Shown: positions 42,334 through 52,246, numbered from the stretch's first letter. The stretch is DNA of 64,000 bases from Porphyrobacter sp. GA68 (GCF_022605525.1 NZ_JAKQYJ010000001.1:1411501-1475500); one strand, 5' to 3'. Notes: generated from the letters alone by a model not told the origin. Numbers and translations are program-made.

Positions 42334-44766
42334 ATGAGTGTTTCGCTACCGATCGACGCCGCACTGCCGGACTTGCTCGTGGCTCTGCGCGACGGCCGCA
42401 GCGCGGTGCTGATCGCGCCGCCGGGTGCCGGAAAGACGACTGCCGTGGCTCCCGCGCTGCTGGGACAGTCATGGTGCTCCGGCCAGATTCTTGTAACCAG
42501 TCCCCGCCGTGTCGCCGCGCGTGCCGCGGCCGAGCGCATGGCCGAAATGCTTGGCGAACAGGCAGGTGAAACTGTCGGCTATCTGACGCGCCTCGACAGC
42601 AAGCAGTCCGCCAAGACCCGCATTCTGGTGCTGAGCGAGGCCATCCTCGTGAATCGCCTCTGCGATGATCCTGAACTTGCCGGTGTATCCGCCCTCCTGT
42701 TCGACGAGGCGCATGAGCGGCACCTGGACTGCGACCTCGGTCTGGCGCTGGCGCTGGAAACGCAGGCCGTGCTGCGGCCCGACCTGCGCCTGCTGATCAT
42801 GTCCGCGACGGTGGACGGGGAGAAGTTCGTCGGCCTGCTCGGCCAGGATGCCAAGGTTGTTGCGAGTGAAGGCAAGACATACCCGCTGGCGATCCGCTGG
42901 CTTGGCTCTTCTCCGGCCCAGCGCATCGAAGATGCCGCAACGCTGGCGGTGATGACTGCCTGGCGCGAACAGACCGGCGACATGCTCGTGTTCCTGCCGG
43001 GAGCAAGGGAGATCAGCCGCGTTCAGGAGCACCTGCACGCCCGCCTGCCCGGTACGCCGGTTCTTCCGCTGCACTCGCAGGTCGAACCGGCCGAGCAGCG
43101 GCGGGCCTTGCGCCGGGACGCGGATGGTCGCCGCCGCATCGTTCTTGCCACCAGCATCGCGGAAACATCCCTCACGCTCGACGGCGTGTCGGTCGTGGTG
43201 GACGGCGGGCTCGCCCGCCGTGCGGAGTTCGACCGGACCGCTGGAACTACCCATCTAACGACCGTCCGCGCCAGCCAGGCGGCCGCGACCCAGCGGGCAG
43301 GCCGCGCGGCGCGCCAAGGTCCGGGGGTCGTGTACCGCTTGTGGGAAGAGGCCGGACATGGGGGGCAACCCGCATACGATCCGCCCGAGATCCTGACTGC
43401 CGACCTGTCCCCGCTGTTGTTGTCGCTGGCCAACTGGGGCAGCGCCGATACGTCCGCGCTGCGCTGGCTCGACCCGCCGCCGGCATCAGCCGTCGCCGCC
43501 GCAGGTGAAAAGCTTGAGCAACTGGGTGCGCTGGATGAAAAGGGGCGATTGACGGAGCACGGCCGGCTGATGGGTGCGCTCCCTCTCGATCCCGAAGGCG
43601 CAGCGATGGTGTTGTTCGGTGCGCGGCATGGCGCGGCGAGGCCGGCGGCGCGCCTGGCGCTGCTGCTGCAGGAGCGAACGCTCTGCGGGCGGGATGTTGA
43701 TCTGGGTCAGAGACTTGCGCGCCTTGAGACGGATTCATCCCCCAGGGCGAATGCAGCCCGTCGCCTGGCGGATGGCTGGGCCCGGCGGGCACAGGAGCTG
43801 GTCGGGACGGCGTCTGACCTGACGACCCGACCATCAGTCGGAGTACTGATGGCGGCCGCTCGACCGACCTTCATCTGTCAGCGGCGGGACACCTCCGGGG
43901 AGTACTGGCTGTCGGCGGGCGGGCGGGGGTTCCTGCTGGATCCGGCCGACCCGCTTGCCCGCAGCAGCTATCTCGTGGTTGGCGATGCACAGGGGCAGGC
44001 CAAGGCCGCTCGCATCACTTCGGCAGCGCCGCTGACCTTGGCCGAGTTGGAGGAATGGTGCCCGCATCGCATCCAGACCAGGTCCAGCGTGCAATGGGAC
44101 GGACAGCGGATCGTGTGCATTCGCCAGCGGCGGCTTGGCGCCATGGTGCTGCAAAGCGGACCCGGCCCGGCGCCGGACGAGGCCGCCATAACCGACCTCC
44201 TCGCGCAAAAGGCATTGGAACAGCTCGATGAACTGCTGCCGCGGGACCTCGTCGCTCGCGCCGAGTACGCCGGCATCGACGCGCTGCGACGCGAACAGTT
44301 GAAGGCAACAGCGGCGAGTTGGCTCAACCCGCTTCTCACCGGTCGCAGAGACCTGCACATCCCTACGGCAAAGGTTGCAGCGGCGCTGCTCGGTCTGCTG
44401 AGATGGGACGATCGGCAGCGGCTGGACCGACTGGCGCCCGCTGAGTTCAGCACGCCCGCCGGGACGCGGCACTCCATCAATTACACGGGCGCGGATGCTC
44501 CGTCGGTGGACGTTCGGGTCCAGGCTCTGTTCGGCCTCGATGCCCATCCGCTCGTCGGAGCCGCACCGTTGCTGCTCAGGCTGACCAGTCCCGCTGGACG
44601 GCCTATCCAGGCAACCCGCGACTTGCCGCGTTTCTGGCGCGGTAGCTGGGCCGATGTTCGGCGCGAAATGAAGGGTCGCTACCCCAAGCACCGGTGGCCG
44701 GAGGAGCCTTGGCGCGAACAGGCAAGTCTTAAGACAAAGAACGCCTTTGCAGCCGGCAAAAGCTGA
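42334..44766 (+). CDS. hrpB: ATP-dependent helicase HrpB
   Basis: 810 residues, DEAH/RHA superfamily 2. Walker A PPGAGKTT (about 29-36), DEAH in LLFDEAHERHLD, SAT in IMSATVDGEKF, motif V TSIAETSLTLDGV and motif VI QRAGRAARQGPG. The C-terminal HrpB-specific domain contains EFSTPAGTRHSINY, DVRVQALFGL and RDLPRFWRGSWADVRREMKGRYPKH (the last split in the family signature). HrpB is usually assigned as an RNA helicase of unknown substrate. It starts 29 bp after ispB. Confidence 0.93.
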   Translation: MSVSLPIDAALPDLLVALRDGRSAVLIAPPGAGKTTAVAPALLGQSWCSGQILVTSPRRVAARAAAERMAEMLGEQAGETVGYLTRLDSKQSAKTRILVLSEAILVNRLCDDPELAGVSALLFDEAHERHLDCDLGLALALETQAVLRPDLRLLIMSATVDGEKFVGLLGQDAKVVASEGKTYPLAIRWLGSSPAQRIEDAATLAVMTAWREQTGDMLVFLPGAREISRVQEHLHARLPGTPVLPLHSQVEPAEQRRALRRDADGRRRIVLATSIAETSLTLDGVSVVVDGGLARRAEFDRTAGTTHLTTVRASQAAATQRAGRAARQGPGVVYRLWEEAGHGGQPAYDPPEILTADLSPLLLSLANWGSADTSALRWLDPPPASAVAAAGEKLEQLGALDEKGRLTEHGRLMGALPLDPEGAAMVLFGARHGAARPAARLALLLQERTLCGRDVDLGQRLARLETDSSPRANAARRLADGWARRAQELVGTASDLTTRPSVGVLMAAARPTFICQRRDTSGEYWLSAGGRGFLLDPADPLARSSYLVVGDAQGQAKAARITSAAPLTLAELEEWCPHRIQTRSSVQWDGQRIVCIRQRRLGAMVLQSGPGPAPDEAAITDLLAQKALEQLDELLPRDLVARAEYAGIDALRREQLKATAASWLNPLLTGRRDLHIPTAKVAAALLGLLRWDDRQRLDRLAPAEFSTPAGTRHSINYTGADAPSVDVRVQALFGLDAHPLVGAAPLLLRLTSPAGRPIQATRDLPRFWRGSWADVRREMKGRYPKHRWPEEPWREQASLKTKNAFAAGKS

Positions 44767-44771
44767 CCTAC

Positions 44772-45062
44772 ATGGCGCGGGTTATGGCTGCACGCATCTA
44801 TCAACGACCCAAGAATGCAATGTCGTCCGGCAAGGCCCGCCTGGACGAATGGATCCTTGAATTCGAGCAGTCGGAGGCGCGCCGTGCCGATCCCCTGATG
44901 GGCTGGACCGGCAGCGGCGATACCCAGGCGCAGGTCAGCCTGACGTTCGCAGACTGTGCCACGGCACAGGCTTATGCTCAAAAGCACGGTATCGACGCGC
45001 GGGTGATACCCACTCCGCCCAAGAAATTGAAGCTGCAGGCGTATGCTGACAATTTTCGCTGA
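44772..45062 (+). CDS. NDUFS4-like NADH dehydrogenase accessory subunit (ETC complex I)
   Basis: 96 residues from ATG 44772; ATG 44784 (MAARIYQRPKN) may be the real start. ARIYQRPKNAMSSGKAR, WILEFEQSE, PLMGWTGSGDTQAQVSLTF and the C-terminal KLKLQAYADNFR match the ETC complex I conserved region (NDUFS4). This accessory subunit stabilises the electron-input arm of complex I in alphaproteobacteria and mitochondria. The start lies 5 bp after the hrpB stop, and the SRP RNA gene follows. The nuo genes themselves are not in the window. Confidence 0.9.
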   Translation: MARVMAARIYQRPKNAMSSGKARLDEWILEFEQSEARRADPLMGWTGSGDTQAQVSLTFADCATAQAYAQKHGIDARVIPTPPKKLKLQAYADNFR

Positions 45063-45096
45063 TTGATTCTGTCAGCAGGTGATGTCATATCGGAAG

Positions 45097-45188
45097 CGGG
45101 AGTCGGGTGGACGTTTGCGTCCGCCCACCGGGTCAGGTCCGGAAGGAAGCAGCCCAGGTGGATTGCGGCGGGTCGCCCGGCTCCTTTC
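45097..45188 (+). ncRNA. ffs: signal recognition particle RNA (4.5S, small bacterial type)
   Basis: Contains the invariant SRP core GGTCAGGTCCGGAAGGAAGC followed by AGCCCA, the GGAA apical tetraloop and the symmetric loop that binds Ffh. The ends pair: GGAGTCGGG (45099-45107) with CCCGGCTCC (45176-45184). An internal GTGGACG-type helix lies below the core. Exact ends are estimated from this pairing. An open frame from dnaX runs through it, which must be untranslated. Confidence 0.92.
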
Positions 45189-45193
45189 CCTGC

Positions 45194-46972
45194 ATGACAG
45201 AACACGCGATGCCCTCTACCCTGTCGGGCATGGGTGATTCCACCGACGATATGACACTGGATGGTGCTGAAGAGGCACAGCCTTCCGCTGAAGAGTTGGA
45301 AGCGGCGGGGCAGTCGGCTCTGTTCGGTTCACCGCCTGCGGAAGACCAGCGCCCTTCATCCGTGCAACCGTACCGCGTGCTCGCCCGCAAGTATCGGCCG
45401 CAGACTTTCAGCGAGCTGATCGGGCAGGAACCGATGGTTCGCACGCTGGCCAACGCCATCAAGCGCGACAGGCTGGCCCATGCCTTTCTGATGACGGGTG
45501 TACGCGGCGTGGGCAAGACCTCCACCGCTCGGCTTATCGCCAAGGCACTGAACTGCGTCGGGCCGGACGGGCAGGGCGGGCCGACCATCGATCCATGCGG
45601 GCAGTGTGAACCGTGCGTCGCCATCGCCGAGGGGCGGCACATTGACGTGATGGAAATGGACGCCGCCAGCCATACAGGCGTCGATGACGTGCGCGAAATT
45701 ATCGAAGCTGTACGCTATGCCGCCGTATCGGCCCGCTACAAGATCTATATTATCGACGAAGTCCACATGCTGTCGCGCAATGCCTTCAATGCGCTGCTCA
45801 AGACACTTGAGGAACCGCCTGCGCATGTGAAGTTCCTGTTCGCTACCACCGAGGTGGACAAGCTGCCGGTGACGGTTCTGTCCCGCACGCAGCGCTTCGA
45901 CCTGCGGCGCATCCCGCTCGAGCAGTTGCAGGAGCATTTCGGCTGGGTCTGCGCGCAAGAGGGAGTGCAGGCGGAGGACGAGGCGCTGCACATGATTGCG
46001 GCTGCCGCCGAGGGGTCGGTGCGCGATGGGCTGTCGATCCTGGACCAGGCGATTGCCCATGCCGACGCCGATGAAGAAGGCCGCATAACGGCGCCGCGCG
46101 TGCGGGATATGCTGGGCCTCGCCGACAAGGGTGCACAGCGACGCCTGTTCGCCAATCTGCTGGAGGGGCAGCAGCGCGAACTGCTGGCAGCGGTTGAAGA
46201 ACAATACGCCCTTGGCGTGGAACCGCTGGCCTTGATACGGGGCCTGCTGGACCTGACCCATCGCGTCACTCTCGTGCAGGTAGCGGGCGAGGGACGCGGT
46301 GTTAGCGCGGAAGAGCGGGTACAGCTGGCCGAATGGGCGCAGCGGATGTCCCCCGGACAGCTTCACCGACTTTGGCAGCTGATGCTGAAGGGGTATGAGG
46401 AAGTGCGTAGCGCACCCGATCCCCTGGCGGCGGCCAAGATGGCGCTGCTGCGTACCCTGTTTGCCGCTGACATGCCGGACCCGGGCGATCTTCTGCGGCG
46501 CCTGGAGACCGCGCCGCGGGACCCGGCGCCGCAAGTCGCCGGCGGCGTGACGCCCTCCGCCAACGCTGAAACCGTCTCGCCCGCCGCGCTGACATGGCCG
46601 TCTCTGGTGAACGAGGTCGAAGAGGCTGGCGAGGTTCATGCCGCCAATGTGATGCGCCTGCAGGTGCGTGTCGTTGGGCTCGAACCTGGCGTGCTGACCT
46701 TTTCACGCGATGCTTGTTTTCGCGATCCGGTTGCTCCGCTGTTGAAGAGCGCTCTGGCCAAGGCGACCGGCACGCCCTGGCAGGTCGTGGAGGAGCCGGA
46801 CGGCGGAAGCCCCTCGTTGGTTGAAGAGGCGCAGGCTGAGCGGCAGGCGGAGCAAGCGCGTTTGCGTCAGGACCCCCTGGTGAAGGCGGCGCTGGCCATT
46901 TTCCCGGATGCCGAGTTGATAGAGAACGAAGGCGCGGACATTCGCGCCATGCCATGGAGCCGTACAGCATGA
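45194..46972 (+). CDS. dnaX: DNA polymerase III subunit gamma/tau
   Basis: About 592 residues. AAA+ clamp-loader core with RKYRPQTFSELIGQ, Walker A GVRGVGKTSTARL, a zinc-binding cysteine cluster (CVGPDGQGG...CGQCEPC), Walker B IYIIDEVHML and sensor 1 LFATTEVDK. The C-terminal tau region (after about residue 400) is short and acidic at its end (IFPDAELIENEGAD). It loads the beta clamp and organises the replisome. Start choice: the frame extends upstream through the SRP RNA, so ATG 45194 or 45212 is likely. No clear A-rich slip site for gamma was seen. Confidence 0.93.
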   Translation: MTEHAMPSTLSGMGDSTDDMTLDGAEEAQPSAEELEAAGQSALFGSPPAEDQRPSSVQPYRVLARKYRPQTFSELIGQEPMVRTLANAIKRDRLAHAFLMTGVRGVGKTSTARLIAKALNCVGPDGQGGPTIDPCGQCEPCVAIAEGRHIDVMEMDAASHTGVDDVREIIEAVRYAAVSARYKIYIIDEVHMLSRNAFNALLKTLEEPPAHVKFLFATTEVDKLPVTVLSRTQRFDLRRIPLEQLQEHFGWVCAQEGVQAEDEALHMIAAAAEGSVRDGLSILDQAIAHADADEEGRITAPRVRDMLGLADKGAQRRLFANLLEGQQRELLAAVEEQYALGVEPLALIRGLLDLTHRVTLVQVAGEGRGVSAEERVQLAEWAQRMSPGQLHRLWQLMLKGYEEVRSAPDPLAAAKMALLRTLFAADMPDPGDLLRRLETAPRDPAPQVAGGVTPSANAETVSPAALTWPSLVNEVEEAGEVHAANVMRLQVRVVGLEPGVLTFSRDACFRDPVAPLLKSALAKATGTPWQVVEEPDGGSPSLVEEAQAERQAEQARLRQDPLVKAALAIFPDAELIENEGADIRAMPWSRTA

Positions 46973-47310
46973 AATCGATGGAAGAAATGCTCGCCGCCGC
47001 GCAGAAAGCGGCTGAAACCATTCAGGGCCAGATGGGCGAGATGCAAGCCAGGCTTGACTCGCTGGAGGTCGAAGGGTCGAGCGGCGGTGGGCTGGTCAAG
47101 GTTCGCGCAACTGCCCGTGGTCGCATCCTAGGGGTGCAGATTGACGAGTCGCTGCTGAAGCCGGAAGAAAAGCAGATCACGGAAGATCTTGTGACAGCGG
47201 CGTTCAACGATGCTCGGGACAAGGCGGATCGGCTGTCCAACGAAGAGATGCAAAAGATGCAGGGCGGCTTGGGCTTGCCTCCTGGCTTCAACCTGCCTGG
47301 CCTTGGATAA
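46969..47310 (+). CDS. YbaB/EbfC family nucleoid-associated protein
   Basis: 113 residues. Coiled N-terminal helix (MLAAAQKAAETIQGQMGEMQ), central beta strands VKVRATARGRILGVQID, and a C-terminal helix DLVTAAFNDARDKADRL, followed by a Gly/Pro-rich tail. YbaB binds DNA as a dimer and is typically the second gene of dnaX-ybaB-recR. The ATG overlaps the dnaX stop (ATGA), so it is translationally coupled. recR is not adjacent here; the next gene is of the BrkB family. Confidence 0.92.
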   Translation: MKSMEEMLAAAQKAAETIQGQMGEMQARLDSLEVEGSSGGGLVKVRATARGRILGVQIDESLLKPEEKQITEDLVTAAFNDARDKADRLSNEEMQKMQGGLGLPPGFNLPGLG

Positions 47311-47372
47311 TCGGCAATCGGCTGCAGGGTAATGCTGCCGGAGCTGTTGCAAGTCTCTCGCGTGGAACAACG

Positions 47373-48341
47373 ATGTGCCTGACAGGGTTCAAGACCCCGT
47401 TAACGGCAAAAAGGCGTGACATTTTGCACACGGCACAAGTTCAGCAGGACGATTGGCAGGTTGGCGAAGATGCGTCCGCGGCCGCCAGTTGCAGTGAAAG
47501 CGGGTCGGTATGGAAACGGCCGGCAGGCGAGTGGGTCGCCCTGCTCAAACGCGTGTACAAGGAGACAACCGACGATCACCTGTCGATCGTCGCGGCAGGG
47601 GTCGCGTTTTACAGCCTTCTTGCCCTGTTTCCGGCCATTGCCGCGCTGATATCGCTGGCTGGCCTGGTATTCGATCCGCTGCAGATCCTGGAGCAAATGC
47701 AGCGTTGGGCAGCCAATCTGCCCGAAAGCGCCGCCGACATCATTCGCGGTCAGGGGGAAAGCCTCGCCCAGAGCGCGGGGTCGGCTCTCAGCTTCGCCTT
47801 CATCGGCGGTGTTATCCTCAGCCTCTACAGTGCGTCCAAGGGTGCCAAGACGTTGATGGAAGGGTTGAACGTCGCGTACGATGTCGACGAAACCCGCAAT
47901 TTTCTCGCGCTGAATCTCCGGGCGTTCGCCTTGACCCTGATGTTGATCGTTGGCCTGATCCTGGTGGCGGGTCTGGGGATTGTTCTACCCTTCATCACCG
48001 ACGCGCTTCGTCTTCCTGCGGGAGCCGACCTGCTGATCGGGCTGCTGCGCTGGGTGTTCCTTGCTGGCATCGTCATCGCAGGGCTGGCCGTTCTGTACCA
48101 GTACGGCCCGGCACGGGCGGATGTACCGTGGCGCTGGGTGACACCGGGCGCCGTGCTCGCAGTGGTGCTGCTCGTGACCAGCACCGCCCTCTTCGGCTTC
48201 TATGTCGGCAATTTCGGGAACTACAACGAAACCTACGGCACGCTGGGCGGTGTGGTCATTCTGCTGACCTGGCTGTGGCTGTCATCCTACATCATCCTGC
48301 TGGGGGCGGAGCTGAACTCGCAGATCGAGCGAGAGGATTGA
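47373..48341 (+). CDS. YihY/BrkB family inner-membrane protein
   Basis: 322 residues. A soluble N-terminus (1-65) is followed by about six membrane helices with family motifs DDHLSIVAAGVAFYSLLALFP (split), ILSLYSASKGAKTLMEGLN, RNFLALNLRAFALT, YGPARADVPWRWVTPGA and YNETYGTLGGVVILLTWLW. Once annotated ribonuclease BN, the family is now considered membrane proteins of unknown function. It is monocistronic by spacing: 62 bp after ybaB and 123 bp before lon. Confidence 0.88.
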   Translation: MCLTGFKTPLTAKRRDILHTAQVQQDDWQVGEDASAAASCSESGSVWKRPAGEWVALLKRVYKETTDDHLSIVAAGVAFYSLLALFPAIAALISLAGLVFDPLQILEQMQRWAANLPESAADIIRGQGESLAQSAGSALSFAFIGGVILSLYSASKGAKTLMEGLNVAYDVDETRNFLALNLRAFALTLMLIVGLILVAGLGIVLPFITDALRLPAGADLLIGLLRWVFLAGIVIAGLAVLYQYGPARADVPWRWVTPGAVLAVVLLVTSTALFGFYVGNFGNYNETYGTLGGVVILLTWLWLSSYIILLGAELNSQIERED

Positions 48342-48389
48342 ACGCTCCTCGCGGCTGTGGACCGTCCTGCGGCCGTCGTCGGCCCAGGA

Positions 48390-48416
48390 TTGCAAGGCTT
48401 TCGACACTGCCCATAT
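48390..48416 (+). promoter_or_regulatory. candidate RpoH (heat-shock sigma) promoter of lon
   Basis: TTGCAA (48390-48395), 14-nt spacer, CCCATAT (48410-48416), 48 nt before the lon ATG. The -10 equals the sigma-32 consensus CCCATnT; the -35 matches the TTG core of CTTGAA. lon is a classic heat-shock gene. Confidence 0.55.
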
Positions 48417-48464
48417 GAGAGCTGACACAGCGACGTTCCCGTCGCGAGTAATCGGATCGCATCT

Positions 48465-50852
48465 ATGGCCCTGACATTACCTCTTCTGTCCTTGCGCGAC
48501 ATCGTCGTCTTTCCGGGAATGACGGTGCCGATCTTTGTCGGACGCCCTCGTTCCGTCGCGGCACTGGAAGCTGCGATGGAAGCGGCGCGCGACGTTTTCC
48601 TGCTGACTCAGCTTGATCCTGGGTGCGATCAACCGGAGCAGGACGATTTGTATGAGGTAGGCACCATTGCTCAGGTCCTGCAACTCCTGAAGCTGCCGGA
48701 CGGCACGGTGCGCGTGATGATCGAGGGGCGGCAGCGCGCCTCGTTGCTACGGCTCAGCGAAGCCGATGACGTTGTCTTCGCCGAGGTGGAACCGCGGGAG
48801 AATGCCACGGTCTCCGGCAGTCAGGTGACGGCGATGATGCGCCAGGTCGTCGAGCAGTTCGCGGAATATGCCAAGCTCAACAAGAAACTGGGCGACAGTG
48901 CCGGCGACGGGATAGCCGAGATTCACGACGCGGGCGAACTGGCCGACACTCTGGCAGGTCTTCTGACGGTGAAAGTGGCGGAAAAGCAGGCGCTGCTTAC
49001 CGAAAATGACCCGTTGAAGCGGCTGGAAATGGTGCTCGGCTTCATGGACGGCGAATTGTCGGTTCTGCAGGTGGAGCGCAAGATCCGCGGCCGTGTCAAG
49101 CGGCAGATGGAAAAGACGCAGCGGGAATATTACCTCAATGAACAGCTGAAGGCGATCCAGAGCGAACTTGGCGGCAGCGATGGCGAAGGCGACGAGCTCG
49201 CGTTGCTGGCAGAGCAGATCGGCAAGACCAAGCTGTCGAAAGAGGCTCGCGACAAGGCCAACGCGGAACTCAAGAAGCTGCGCGCCATGCAGCCGATGAG
49301 CGCGGAAGCGACGGTCATCCGCAACTATCTGGATGTTCTGCTCGGTCTGCCTTGGGGCAAGAAGAGCAAGGTCAAGACTGACATCGTCGAGGCGCAGGCC
49401 ATCCTGGATGCCGATCATTACGGCCTCGAAAAGGTTAAGGATCGTATCATCGAATATCTCGCAGTGCAGGCACGTACCCGCAAGCTGAAGGGGCCGATCC
49501 TGTGCCTGGTGGGACCGCCCGGCGTCGGGAAAACCAGTCTCGGCATGTCCATCGCGAAGGCGACTGGGCGCAAGTTCGTGCGCCAGTCGCTCGGCGGGGT
49601 ACGCGACGAGGCCGAGATCAGGGGGCACCGGCGCACTTATATCGGTTCATTGCCGGGCAAGATCGTGACCAATCTGCGTAAGGCTGAGGCGAGCAATCCC
49701 CTGTTCCTGCTCGATGAGATCGACAAGCTGGGTCAGGATTTTCGCGGCGATCCGGCAAGCGCGCTGCTTGAAGTGCTGGACCCCGAACAGAATGGCAAGT
49801 TTCAGGACCATTATCTCGAAATCGATCTCGACCTCAGCGAGATCATGTTCGTGACGACTGCCAATTCTCTGAACCTGCCGCAGCCGCTGCTCGACCGTAT
49901 GGAGATCATCCGGCTGGAAGGTTATACCGAGGACGAGAAGGTCGAAATAGCCAAGCGTCACCTGCTGCCCAAGCAGATCGAGATGCACGGGTTGAAGCAA
50001 GGCGAATTCGCGCTTGAGGATGACGCTCTGCGCGACCTCATCCGCTTCTACACGCGCGAAGCCGGGGTGCGCACGCTCGAGCGGGAGCTCGCGCGTCTTG
50101 TCCGCAAGAGCCTGCGACAAATACTGGAAGGAAAGGCGCAGGCGGTGGTCATCACGCCCGCGAACCTCAGCGACTTTGCCGGCGTCCGCAAATATCGCCA
50201 TGGCCTGAGCGAACGGGAAGCCCAGGTCGGCGCCGTCACAGGGCTTGCCTGGACAGAGGTGGGGGGTGACCTGCTGACGATCGAGAGCGTCACTACGCCG
50301 GGCAAGGGTGAGATCAAGACCACCGGCAAGCTGGGTGAGGTGATGACCGAGAGCATTGCTGCTGCCTTCAGCTTCGTGAAGGCGCGTGCTCCCGCTTATG
50401 GCATCAAGCCTTCGCTGTTTCAGCGGCGCAATGTGCATATCCATTTGCCCGAAGGCGCAGTTCCAAAGGATGGACCAAGCGCAGGCATAGGCATGGTCAC
50501 ATCCATCGTGTCGACACTGACCGGTATTCCTGTCCGTCCGGAGGTTGCCATGACCGGCGAGGTAACGCTGCGCGGACGGGTGCTGCCGATCGGCGGTCTC
50601 AAGGAGAAGCTGCTCGCCGCACTGCGGGGTGGGATTGAAACGGTGCTGATCCCGGAAGAAAACGTGAAGGACCTGTCAGAACTGCCGGCGAATGTGACAG
50701 AAGGGTTGAAAATCGTTCCGGTGTCCCATGTGGACGAGGTACTGGGGTTGGCGCTGGTAGAGCGACCCCAATCAATCGATTGGAGCGAGGCGGACGATAT
50801 TGCTAGCCAGCCACCAGGTCACTTGCCGCAAGCTCAGCCGACAGCGCATTAA
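48465..50852 (+). CDS. lon: ATP-dependent protease La (Lon)
   Basis: 795 residues. N-terminal LON substrate domain (1-200), AAA+ domain with Walker A GPPGVGKT (350-357) and Walker B LFLLDEID, and a protease domain with catalytic Ser672 (PKDGPSAG) and Lys715 (GGLKEK). It is a cytosolic hexamer degrading unfolded and regulatory proteins. A plausible RpoH promoter lies just upstream. HU follows after 155 bp, the synteny seen in many proteobacteria. Confidence 0.97.
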   Translation: MALTLPLLSLRDIVVFPGMTVPIFVGRPRSVAALEAAMEAARDVFLLTQLDPGCDQPEQDDLYEVGTIAQVLQLLKLPDGTVRVMIEGRQRASLLRLSEADDVVFAEVEPRENATVSGSQVTAMMRQVVEQFAEYAKLNKKLGDSAGDGIAEIHDAGELADTLAGLLTVKVAEKQALLTENDPLKRLEMVLGFMDGELSVLQVERKIRGRVKRQMEKTQREYYLNEQLKAIQSELGGSDGEGDELALLAEQIGKTKLSKEARDKANAELKKLRAMQPMSAEATVIRNYLDVLLGLPWGKKSKVKTDIVEAQAILDADHYGLEKVKDRIIEYLAVQARTRKLKGPILCLVGPPGVGKTSLGMSIAKATGRKFVRQSLGGVRDEAEIRGHRRTYIGSLPGKIVTNLRKAEASNPLFLLDEIDKLGQDFRGDPASALLEVLDPEQNGKFQDHYLEIDLDLSEIMFVTTANSLNLPQPLLDRMEIIRLEGYTEDEKVEIAKRHLLPKQIEMHGLKQGEFALEDDALRDLIRFYTREAGVRTLERELARLVRKSLRQILEGKAQAVVITPANLSDFAGVRKYRHGLSEREAQVGAVTGLAWTEVGGDLLTIESVTTPGKGEIKTTGKLGEVMTESIAAAFSFVKARAPAYGIKPSLFQRRNVHIHLPEGAVPKDGPSAGIGMVTSIVSTLTGIPVRPEVAMTGEVTLRGRVLPIGGLKEKLLAALRGGIETVLIPEENVKDLSELPANVTEGLKIVPVSHVDEVLGLALVERPQSIDWSEADDIASQPPGHLPQAQPTAH

Positions 50853-51007
50853 TCACTCTGACTGGACTGTTTGTCCCGTTTCAGGATAGCCTGTTCTAAG
50901 GTCCATCAGCTATTGAAGTTTTTGCTTTGACAGAGCAGCCATTCTGCGGCCAGTCTGCCGCCGCAATTTGGCCGGGATGGGCCGACAAGGATAGCAAGGG
51001 GGAAGTA

Positions 51008-51280
51008 GTGAACAAAAACGATCTGATTTCTGCTGTGGCTGAGACAAGCGGCCTGTCGCGCAGCGACGCGTCCAACGCCGTCGAAGGAGTGTTCGACGCG
51101 ATCCAGAAGGCGCTGGTTAAGGGGGACGATGTGCGACTTGTCGGCTTCGGCACCTTCACGGTCGCCAAGCGCAAAGCATCCACCGGCCGCAATCCGCAAA
51201 CCGGAGAGCCGATGGAGATCAAGGCTTCCAACCAGCCGAAATTCAAAGCCGGCAAGGGCCTAAAAGATTCTGTGAACTGA
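51008..51280 (+). CDS. HU family DNA-binding protein
   Basis: 90 residues from GTG 51008 with AGGGGG upstream. MNKNDLISAVAETSGLSRSD, GFGTFTVAKRKASTGRNPQTG (arms with the conserved RNPxTG) and KFKAGKGLKDSVN. HU is an architectural protein of the nucleoid. The GTG start is supported by family length; upstream sequence back to 50927 is open but unrelated. It ends in a strong terminator at 51328. Confidence 0.95.
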   Translation: MNKNDLISAVAETSGLSRSDASNAVEGVFDAIQKALVKGDDVRLVGFGTFTVAKRKASTGRNPQTGEPMEIKASNQPKFKAGKGLKDSVN

Positions 51281-51327
51281 TTTTCAGATTAACATCGCTG
51301 CCTGGACGGCAATGACGGCAAGTGCGG

Positions 51328-51368
51328 AGGCGCGGCACCTGCATACCTGGTGCCGCGCCTTGCTTTTT
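51328..51368 (+). terminator. intrinsic terminator of the HU gene
   Basis: AGGCGCGGCACC (51328-51339) pairs perfectly with GGTGCCGCGCCT (51349-51360), loop 9 nt, then TGCTTTTT. The T-run overlaps the end of the convergent rlmB stop codon, so the hairpin may serve both genes. Confidence 0.85.
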
Positions 51369-52165
51369 CAGTCGGCGCTGACGGATCGTGAGGCCACTTC
51401 GTACAGCGCAATGGCGGCGGCGTTCGATACGTTCAGGCTTTCCACCGCGTCGCTGATCGGTAGATAGGCAAGCGCATCGCAATGCGCCGCAACATTGTGC
51501 CGCAACCCTTCTCCTTCGGCACCCAGAACGATCGCCACGGGTCCGGCAGGCACGGCCTGAGCAAATGCCTGCGTGCCTTCCCCGGCGAGGCCGATGCGCC
51601 AGTAACCCCGTTCAGCCACTTCTTCCAGCGTACGGGCAAGGTTCACGACACGCACCCACGGTATGATCTCCATTGCGCCGGACGCAGACTTTGCCACAGT
51701 CCCGCTCTCGGGCGGGGCGTGCCGGTCCTGCGTGACGATGGCAGCTGCACCGAAGGCCGCGGCCGAACGCATGATGGCGCCAAGATTGTGTGGATCGGTG
51801 ACCTGATCCAGCACCACGATCGGCCGTCCGTCTGCTTCTGAGAGGACGTCGCTGAGGTGCACGTCCTCCATCGCCGCGCAATCCAGCACCAGCCCCTGAT
51901 GGGGCGCGTCGCCAGGGACAAGTCGCCCGAGATCCACAGCCTGTGCATGTTCAATGGGGAAGTCAGCAGGCAGATCGCCGTCCAGCGACGCCAGTCCTTC
52001 TGGCGTGGCCCACAGCTTGCGGTGCTGGCGTTCCGGGTTGCGCAGGGCGGCTTCAACCGCGTGCCGCCCCCACAGGCGCACTTGCCCCTTGCCGGCACGG
52101 CCGCTCCCGCGACCACCGCGCATCCGTCCCGCTCTCCCGCGCAACGCGCGCCTGTTTTCGGACAT
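51368..52165 (-). CDS. rlmB: 23S rRNA 2'-O-ribose methyltransferase, RlmB/SpoU type
   Basis: 265 residues. A basic N-terminus (1-30, Arg/Gly-rich), a substrate-binding domain (LWGRHAVEAALRNP), and the SpoU methyltransferase domain with motif 1 DQVTDPHNLGAIMRSAAAFG, motif 2 IVLGAEGEGL and motif 3 PISDAVESLNVSNAAAI. It methylates G2251 of 23S rRNA in E. coli; paralogues modify other sites, so the site here is inferred. ATG 52165 is chosen by family start; upstream sequence is Arg-rich without similarity. Confidence 0.88.
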   Translation of the reverse strand: MSENRRALRGRAGRMRGGRGSGRAGKGQVRLWGRHAVEAALRNPERQHRKLWATPEGLASLDGDLPADFPIEHAQAVDLGRLVPGDAPHQGLVLDCAAMEDVHLSDVLSEADGRPIVVLDQVTDPHNLGAIMRSAAAFGAAAIVTQDRHAPPESGTVAKSASGAMEIIPWVRVVNLARTLEEVAERGYWRIGLAGEGTQAFAQAVPAGPVAIVLGAEGEGLRHNVAAHCDALAYLPISDAVESLNVSNAAAIALYEVASRSVSAD

Positions 52166-52217
52166 AGGTAATGTGGTTCCTCTGGCAATATTCGGGCCAG
52201 CCCTGCCAGCGGGGGCA

Positions 52218-52246
52218 TTGACAGGCAAGCGCCGCTTCTTCAAATG
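52218..52246 (+). promoter_or_regulatory. possible promoter for tRNA-Tyr
   Basis: Consensus -35 TTGACA (52218-52223), 17-nt spacer, weak -10 CAAATG (52241-52246), about 94 bp before the tRNA. Weak -10 and long leader make this tentative. Confidence 0.3.
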
